Assembly (NCBI GenBank): GCA_020346205.1
Contig: CP070776.1
Coordinates: 1,573,763-1,591,644 of the forward strand
Origin: Deltaproteobacteria bacterium
Lineage (GTDB): Bacteria > Desulfobacterota > Desulfobulbia > Desulfobulbales > BM004
Direction of reading: 5' to 3'
Length of the DNA stretch: 17,882 nucleotides
Below the pieces are notes generated by a model, which saw nothing but the letters and a program-made list of their open reading frames with translations, searched no databases and was not told where the DNA came from. Shown here one piece after another: positions 14,071 to 17,882 of the stretch. Position 1 is the stretch's first letter. Each line of letters begins with the position of its first letter. Both the position numbers and the translations under genes were made by a program.

Positions 14071-15828
14071 ATGAGAGATCAACGAACAATTTCGCGTTTA
14101 CTGAAATACTTAAAACCATATAAGGGCTGGTTGGCTACTGCCATGGCCTGTATGATAGTCGTTGCTGTAATGACTGCGGCCCAGGCCTATATGGTCAAGC
14201 CCATGCTGGATGAGATCTTTTTCAACAAGGACAGATTTATGCTTAAGGTAGTCCCCTTGGCTATTGTAGGAATTTTTCTTGTTCAGGGTGTCTTTGATTA
14301 CAGCTACAAATACCTTCTTGAGAAAGTAGGGCAGTCTGTCATAAGGGATTTGCGGAACCAGCTTTACAGGCATATTCAGTCGCTGCCACTTTCATTTTTT
14401 CATAAAACACCAACCGGTGAATTAATTTCCCGTATAATATCTGATGTGACCCTGATCCAGGGAGCTGTATCCAACGTTTTGGTTGGAATTATCAAGGACA
14501 GCTGCCAGATTGTTTTTCTTATTTTTGTCATTTTTTATATGAACTGGCGTCTTTCCTTGATTGCCATGATTCTGCTGCCGGTAATTATTTATCCAATTGT
14601 CAATTTCGGACGCAGGCATCGACGACTTAGCAGAAGCAACCAGCAAACAACAGCCCACGTATCGAATATTCTCTACGAAACAATAACCGGTACCCGGATT
14701 GTTAAGGCCTTCTGCATGGAAAAATACGAAGTTGGTCGCTTTGCTGACACACTGAATAAACTTTTTAGTATTGTCATGCGTGATACAAGAATTGGTGCCA
14801 TTTCCCATCCCCTGATGCAGCTTTTCGGAGGCATAGGGATATCCTTGGTCGTATGGTATGGCGGCAGCCAGGTATTAAGCGGAGAATCTACCCCGGGCAC
14901 GTTCTTTTCCTTTCTGACAGCCCTGATCATGATCTATGAGCCGCTTAAAGGTATTAGTAGGGTAAACAGTACGTTACAGCAGGGAATAGCAGCATCTGAA
15001 AGGGTTTTTGACGTTCTGGACGTACAACCTGATGTGGACGAGAAGAAAGATGCAATCAAATTGCCCGTGGTCAAAGACCTGATAGAATTCAAGGACGTCA
15101 GGTTCCAGTACGACTCAAATACAGAAGTATTGAAGAGTATCAACCTGCAGGTTAAAACAGGTGAAGTGCTGGCCTTGGTTGGTTCGAGTGGTGGTGGTAA
15201 ATCCACACTGGTTAATCTTATTCCACGATTTTTTGATGTAAGCAGCGGTTCTCTCACCATAGATGGAGAAGATATCCGGGATGTAACCTTAAAATCGTTG
15301 CGCAGTCAGATTGGGATAGTTACCCAGCAGACTATTCTTTTTAACGATACTGTTCGCAATAATATCGCATATGGCAGCCCTGATGCCACTTACGAACAGG
15401 TTAAAGAAGCAGCGCGGGCCGCCCATGCCCTGAATTTTATCCAGGAACTTCCAGAGGGCTTTGATACGGTTATCGGTGAGTCAGGAGCAAGACTTTCGGG
15501 GGGCGAGCGACAGAGGGTTTCCATTGCCCGAGCGATTCTAAAGAACGCTCCTATACTTATCCTTGACGAGGCAACATCATCTCTTGACACTGAGTCTGAA
15601 AGGGAAGTACAGCAGGCTATAGAAAACCTGGTGCAGAGTCGTACAACTTTTGTAATTGCCCACCGTCTTTCCACCATTCGTAATGCCCACCGCATAATAG
15701 TTTTGCAGGATGGAAGGATAGTTGAGGAAGGCACCCATGATTCATTGCTTCCCCTGGGAGGCGTGTATAAAATGCTGTATGATATGCAGTTCCAGGATGA
15801 TGCAATGGAACTGGAGAATGATAAATAA
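14071..15828 (+). CDS. msbA: Lipid A export ABC transporter/flippase MsbA
   Basis: MsbA is the homodimeric ABC transporter that flips core-lipid A from the inner to the outer face of the cytoplasmic membrane using ATP. The 585-residue half-transporter has a six-helix membrane domain (about 1-320) and an ATPase domain with Walker A GSSGGGKST (371-379), Q-loop Q419, signature LSGGERQR from 475, Walker B LILDEATSSLD with E500, and H-loop H531. The membrane part carries TPTGELISRIISDV and WYGGSQVLSGESTPGTFFSFLTALIMIYEPLK, which match MsbA rather than a peptide exporter. In this genome lpxB lies two genes upstream and a Trm112-like gene follows 24 bases after, a context that supports lipid A export. 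No Shine-Dalgarno sequence is evident. A general multidrug exporter is the main alternative. Confidence 0.92.
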   Translation: MRDQRTISRLLKYLKPYKGWLATAMACMIVVAVMTAAQAYMVKPMLDEIFFNKDRFMLKVVPLAIVGIFLVQGVFDYSYKYLLEKVGQSVIRDLRNQLYRHIQSLPLSFFHKTPTGELISRIISDVTLIQGAVSNVLVGIIKDSCQIVFLIFVIFYMNWRLSLIAMILLPVIIYPIVNFGRRHRRLSRSNQQTTAHVSNILYETITGTRIVKAFCMEKYEVGRFADTLNKLFSIVMRDTRIGAISHPLMQLFGGIGISLVVWYGGSQVLSGESTPGTFFSFLTALIMIYEPLKGISRVNSTLQQGIAASERVFDVLDVQPDVDEKKDAIKLPVVKDLIEFKDVRFQYDSNTEVLKSINLQVKTGEVLALVGSSGGGKSTLVNLIPRFFDVSSGSLTIDGEDIRDVTLKSLRSQIGIVTQQTILFNDTVRNNIAYGSPDATYEQVKEAARAAHALNFIQELPEGFDTVIGESGARLSGGERQRVSIARAILKNAPILILDEATSSLDTESEREVQQAIENLVQSRTTFVIAHRLSTIRNAHRIIVLQDGRIVEEGTHDSLLPLGGVYKMLYDMQFQDDAMELENDK

Positions 15829-15852
15829 AATATTGTATTATGAGGGTTAAAA

Positions 15853-16032
15853 ATGATCAGCCATGAATTGCTTGAAATCCTGGCCTGTCCTAAGTGCAAA
15901 GGTCCGGTCAAGTTAACAGATAAATCAGATGGCTTGGTTTGTGATTCCTGTAAACTGCTTTATGAAATACGTGATGATATCCCTGTTATGCTGATTGATG
16001 AAGCCAAGAAGCTTGAAGAACAGGATGGATAA
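15853..16032 (+). CDS. Trm112-like (UPF0434/YcaR) zinc-binding protein
   Basis: A 59-residue protein with start ATG 15853 and stop TAA 16030-16032. It has a rubredoxin-like zinc ribbon: ACPKCKG (C12 and C15) and VCDSCKLLYEIRDDIPVMLIDEA (C30 and C33). This matches the UPF0434/Trm112p family; eukaryotic Trm112 activates several methyltransferases, and bacterial members are less well characterised. GAGGG at 15842-15846 is a good ribosome binding site six bases from the ATG. In E. coli ycaR sits in msbA-lpxK-ycaR-kdsB, so its place directly after msbA repeats a known neighbourhood, here without lpxK and kdsB. It is probably co-transcribed with msbA (24-base gap). Confidence 0.9.
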   Translation: MISHELLEILACPKCKGPVKLTDKSDGLVCDSCKLLYEIRDDIPVMLIDEAKKLEEQDG

Positions 16033-16080
16033 AGTGTGTTTTGAAATCTGAGAATACTTACAAGTAAATATAACCCCACA

Positions 16081-17142
16081 ATGGACCTCACAGCCTCTCT
16101 CCAACAGATTTCTTTTTTGCAGGATAACATTCTGCTCAAGCGGGTTGTTATAATTATTATATATGCAGTTTTTGCCAAGGCGCTGGATATTTTCATTGAC
16201 CGCGTTTTGAAGCGAATTGCAGCAAAGACGAAAATCAGTTCCGACGATGAACTGATTGGTCATTTGCATGTACCTATCTGCTGGACGGTTTTCTGGCTTG
16301 GTGTTTTGCACGCCCTGTCAATTGCTGCCATGAGTGATCCCTGGCAGTTAGTTCTGCCCCAAGCTGCCAAAAGTCTAATCCTCATCATGTGGCTTATTGC
16401 CATGTTTAGGATTTTCAACTGGTGGGTTGAACATTACATGTCAGGGGCTCACGAGAGGGGCAAGATCGGCAAAGACCTCTTCATGCTCCTGAAAAATGTC
16501 CTCAGGGTTATTGTCATTATTGCCGGCCTTCTCTGGCTGCTGTCCATCTGGCAGATAAGCTTAACGCCTCTTTTTGCTTCTGCCGGAATAGCAGGCATAG
16601 CTGTGGCGTTGGCTGCTAAGGATACACTGGCAAATTTCTTCGGCGGAATTTCCATCTTCATGGATAAAACCTACAAGGTGGGTGAATATATTATTCTGGA
16701 TACCGGAGAGAGAGGCGAGGTAGTTGAAGTGGGTATCCGTTCCACCAGGATAAAGACAAGAGACGATGTCATAGTTACCATTCCGAACTCCATTATCGCC
16801 AATTCAAAGATAATTAATGAAAGCGCCCCGATCCCCAGGTTTCGCATAAGGGTTCCGGTGGGTGTGGCATACGGGAGTGATCTTAAAAAGGTGGAAGAGG
16901 TTCTTTTGGGTGTCGCAGATGCTAACGGCAATATTGAAAAGTATCCTGAGCCACGGGTGCGTTTACGTCTTTTTGCTGACTCATCATTGAACTTTGAACT
17001 GCTCTGTTGGGTAAAGGACCCACGTGATAGGGGACTTGAGATACATAACCTGCTTAAGGCCGCATACATTGCATTTAATGAACAGAACATTACCATCCCA
17101 TTCCCACAACGCGATATCCATCTCAAGTCTTCTACTGATTAA
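16081..17142 (+). CDS. MscS-family mechanosensitive ion channel
   Basis: A 353-residue small-conductance mechanosensitive channel that would open under membrane tension and release solutes after osmotic downshock. Four to five hydrophobic segments precede the MscS core. The pore-lining helix carries ASAGIAGIAVALAAKDTLANFFGGISIFMDKTYKVGEYI (about residues 166-204), followed by the beta domain with GEVVEVGIRSTRIKTRDDVIVTIPNSIIANSKIIN, which is the family signature. The C-terminal alpha/beta vestibule ends at IPFPQRDIHL, again typical. It is longer at the N-terminus than E. coli MscS (286 residues). An in-frame stop at 16072 fixes the start at or after 16081, though no clear ribosome binding site precedes it. 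It follows the Trm112-like gene by 48 bases and is probably the last gene of the operon. Confidence 0.95.
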   Translation: MDLTASLQQISFLQDNILLKRVVIIIIYAVFAKALDIFIDRVLKRIAAKTKISSDDELIGHLHVPICWTVFWLGVLHALSIAAMSDPWQLVLPQAAKSLILIMWLIAMFRIFNWWVEHYMSGAHERGKIGKDLFMLLKNVLRVIVIIAGLLWLLSIWQISLTPLFASAGIAGIAVALAAKDTLANFFGGISIFMDKTYKVGEYIILDTGERGEVVEVGIRSTRIKTRDDVIVTIPNSIIANSKIINESAPIPRFRIRVPVGVAYGSDLKKVEEVLLGVADANGNIEKYPEPRVRLRLFADSSLNFELLCWVKDPRDRGLEIHNLLKAAYIAFNEQNITIPFPQRDIHLKSSTD

Positions 17143-17157
17143 TACTTTTTAATATGA

Positions 17158-17200
17158 TTGATGAGATAGTTAAGAGAAGAAAAACTCTTAAATGCATCAA
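17158..17200 (+). repeat. Two-part hairpin after the MscS gene
   Basis: Outer arms TTGATG (17158-17163) and CATCAA (17195-17200) enclose inner arms TTAAGAG (17170-17176) and CTCTTAA (17185-17191) with an eight-base A-rich loop. It starts 16 bases after the MscS stop. It is AT-rich and is followed by a pyrimidine-rich but not T-run sequence, so it could be a weak terminator or an mRNA 3-prime end structure. Confidence 0.35.
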
Positions 17201-17236
17201 TTCTTCTTCAAGTTATGTTTATGCATCTCAAAGCAA

Positions 17237-17265
17237 AGTTAAGATGTCCAATGGACATCTTAACT
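17237..17265 (+). repeat. 13-base-pair palindromic hairpin
   Basis: AGTTAAGATGTCC (17237-17249) and its exact complement (17253-17265) flank a three-base loop AAT. ATGCA (17221-17225) and TGCAT (17271-17275) can add an outer five pairs. No T-run follows. It could be a protein-binding palindrome, an RNA stabiliser or a copy of a repeat family; no other copy is visible in this window. Confidence 0.6.
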
Positions 17266-17391
17266 CAAGTTGCATGATACAAAAGTTTAGATGTTGGCAA
17301 GCAATATGAACTTTTGGAAAGTTAAAATAATGTCTTGACACTGAAGGGGATTAATTCTTAGTTAATCAAGTATAATTATCAGCATTACAAG

Positions 17392-17442
17392 ATGTCTTTC
17401 AAATGGGCAAAGAGCCATGAGAAGAAGTCATCAAGTATATAA
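17392..17442 (+). CDS. Possible 16-codon leader-type ORF
   Basis: ATG 17392 to TAA 17440-17442 would encode MSFKWAKSHEKKSSSI. It begins about nine bases after the start expected from TATAAT 17371-17376 and stops six bases before the terminator stem. There is no Shine-Dalgarno sequence, so translation is doubtful. The close fit to the terminator is the only reason to list it; it does not hold a run of one amino acid as a classic attenuator leader would, though Lys and Ser are enriched. Confidence 0.2.
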   Translation: MSFKWAKSHEKKSSSI

Positions 17443-17447
17443 TAGTT

Positions 17448-17490
17448 AAAGCCTCCACAGAATTTTTTTGTCCTGATGGAGGCTTTTTGT
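17448..17490 (+). terminator. Intrinsic terminator upstream of the amidohydrolase gene
   Basis: AAAGCCTCCA (17448-17457) pairs with TGGAGGCTTT (17477-17486), with a 19-base loop and a downstream T-run (TTTTTGTTTTT). The loop includes a seven-T run of its own. It points along the plus strand and would end any transcript started in the preceding 100 bases or readthrough from the MscS operon, and lies 60 bases before the amidohydrolase ATG. Confidence 0.8.
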
Positions 17491-17550
17491 TTTTGAACAA
17501 TTAAGAATAAAAAAATGTAAGAGAGGAACTCAAACAACCGGAGGCACACT

Positions 17551-17882
17551 ATGAAGAAATCATTAATTATCGTGGCATTCCTTGCTGCACTCATTATGGG
17601 CATGCCGGCAATATCGAGTGTGGTATCAGCTGCTGGGGCGCCACCAGCTGCAAAGGCCAAGGCAGAGAAAACAAAACAGGATCAGATACTGTTCAAGAAC
17701 GACAAGATCTTCAACGGGGTGGATAACAAGCTCATAACAGGCAATGTCCTTGTTGAAGGCAACCTAATCAAATCGATCGGTAAAAACGTCAACGCCAGGC
17801 CGGACGCAACCGTTATTGACGGCGGCGGCCGGACACTCATGCCGGGAATGATCGACGGCCATGCCCACGTAATGATCAATGC
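17551..17882 (+). CDS. Exported amidohydrolase-family protein, 5-prime part only
   Basis: The gene runs off the right edge; 110 full codons are visible. The start ATG 17551 has a strong GGAGG (17540-17544) six bases before it. Residues 1-27 form a signal peptide (MKKSLIIVAFLAALIMGMPAISSVVSA), so the enzyme would be periplasmic or secreted. A short Ala/Lys-rich linker follows. Then comes the small beta domain of the amidohydrolase superfamily (FKNDKIFNGVDNKLITGNVLVEGNLIKSIG), and GGGRTLMPGMIDGHAHVMIN with H104-x-H106, the first metal-binding pair of the TIM-barrel active site. Related exported enzymes are imidazolonepropionase-like or prolidase-like hydrolases; which of these it is, and its substrate, need the missing C-terminal part. 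Confidence 0.9.
   Translation, partial: MKKSLIIVAFLAALIMGMPAISSVVSAAGAPPAAKAKAEKTKQDQILFKNDKIFNGVDNKLITGNVLVEGNLIKSIGKNVNARPDATVIDGGGRTLMPGMIDGHAHVMIN

Larger units (their letters stand above)
17143..17550 (+). other. Structured non-coding stretch between the MscS gene and the amidohydrolase gene
   Basis: This 408-base region has no long ORF. Its parts are two hairpins (17158-17200 and 17237-17265), TTGACA at 17335-17340 with no matching -10, TATAAT at 17371-17376 with no good -35 at 17 bases, a possible 16-codon ORF at 17392-17442 and an intrinsic terminator at 17448-17490. The last 60 bases before the amidohydrolase ATG hold only its ribosome binding site. The order promoter-like element, short ORF, terminator, structural gene resembles an attenuator or small-RNA arrangement, but I could not match it to a known riboswitch. 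Confidence 0.5.

Noticed and set aside
15390..15911. 173-codon minus-strand ORF opposite the msbA ATPase domain
   Set aside because: Shadow of a well-supported gene, with no family motif.
17335..17376. TTGACA and TATAAT as one promoter
   Set aside because: The spacer is 30 bases, far beyond the 16-18 that sigma-70 accepts, so they cannot work as a pair.
17377..17490. Cyclic-di-GMP (GEMM) or glycine riboswitch before the amidohydrolase
   Set aside because: Short GGCAAAG-like and GCC words occur, but the conserved GEMM or glycine core order is absent.
17385..17660. 91-codon minus-strand ORF across the terminator and the amidohydrolase start
   Set aside because: It overlaps a terminator and a well-supported signal-peptide gene on the other strand and has no motif.

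Overview
The window looks like chromosomal DNA of a Gram-negative bacterium. It carries four lipopolysaccharide or envelope genes (waaA/kdtA, lpxB, msbA, murJ), housekeeping genes (rsmE, purM) and no phage, insertion sequence, CRISPR or tRNA that I can see. The moderate-to-low GC, the EF-G-like paralogue and the family mix fit a sulfate-reducer-type Desulfobacterota (Desulfobulbales-like). That placement is inference from sequence style, not from a marker comparison.

Layout. (1) 131-1866, plus strand: a tight three-gene cassette of ECF sigma factor, zinc-finger anti-sigma-like membrane protein and Spy/CpxP-like periplasmic protein, behind a plausible sigma-70 promoter. (2) 1894-3216, minus: Kdo transferase waaA; divergent from rsmE (3327-4079, plus). 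(3) 4193-6842, minus: a predicted lipoprotein, a small secreted protein with its own likely promoter, and the lipid II flippase murJ. (4) 7123-9183, plus: an EF-G-like GTPase with altered G motifs, ending in a strong bidirectional terminator shared with convergent purM (9289-10350, minus), which has a near-consensus promoter. (5) 10622-17142, plus: DUF2065 membrane protein, NSS-family sodium symporter, lpxB, a Smr-domain protein, msbA, a Trm112-like 59-residue protein and an MscS-type channel. (6) 17143-17550: a 400-base non-coding stretch with two hairpins, a very short ORF and an intrinsic terminator. (7) 17551-end, plus: the start of an exported amidohydrolase cut by the window edge.

How it fits together. 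LpxB makes the lipid A disaccharide, WaaA adds Kdo, and MsbA flips the finished core-lipid A; MurJ flips the peptidoglycan precursor. The sigma/anti-sigma/Spy-like cassette probably senses a periplasmic stress (metal or misfolded protein). The MscS channel relieves osmotic downshock. The window is therefore mainly envelope biogenesis and envelope stress, with purine synthesis and ribosome-related genes between.

No clearly new system is present. The points most worth following are the ECF cassette, the EF-G paralogue with non-canonical switch II and G4 motifs, the orphan small secreted protein, and the structured region before the amidohydrolase.
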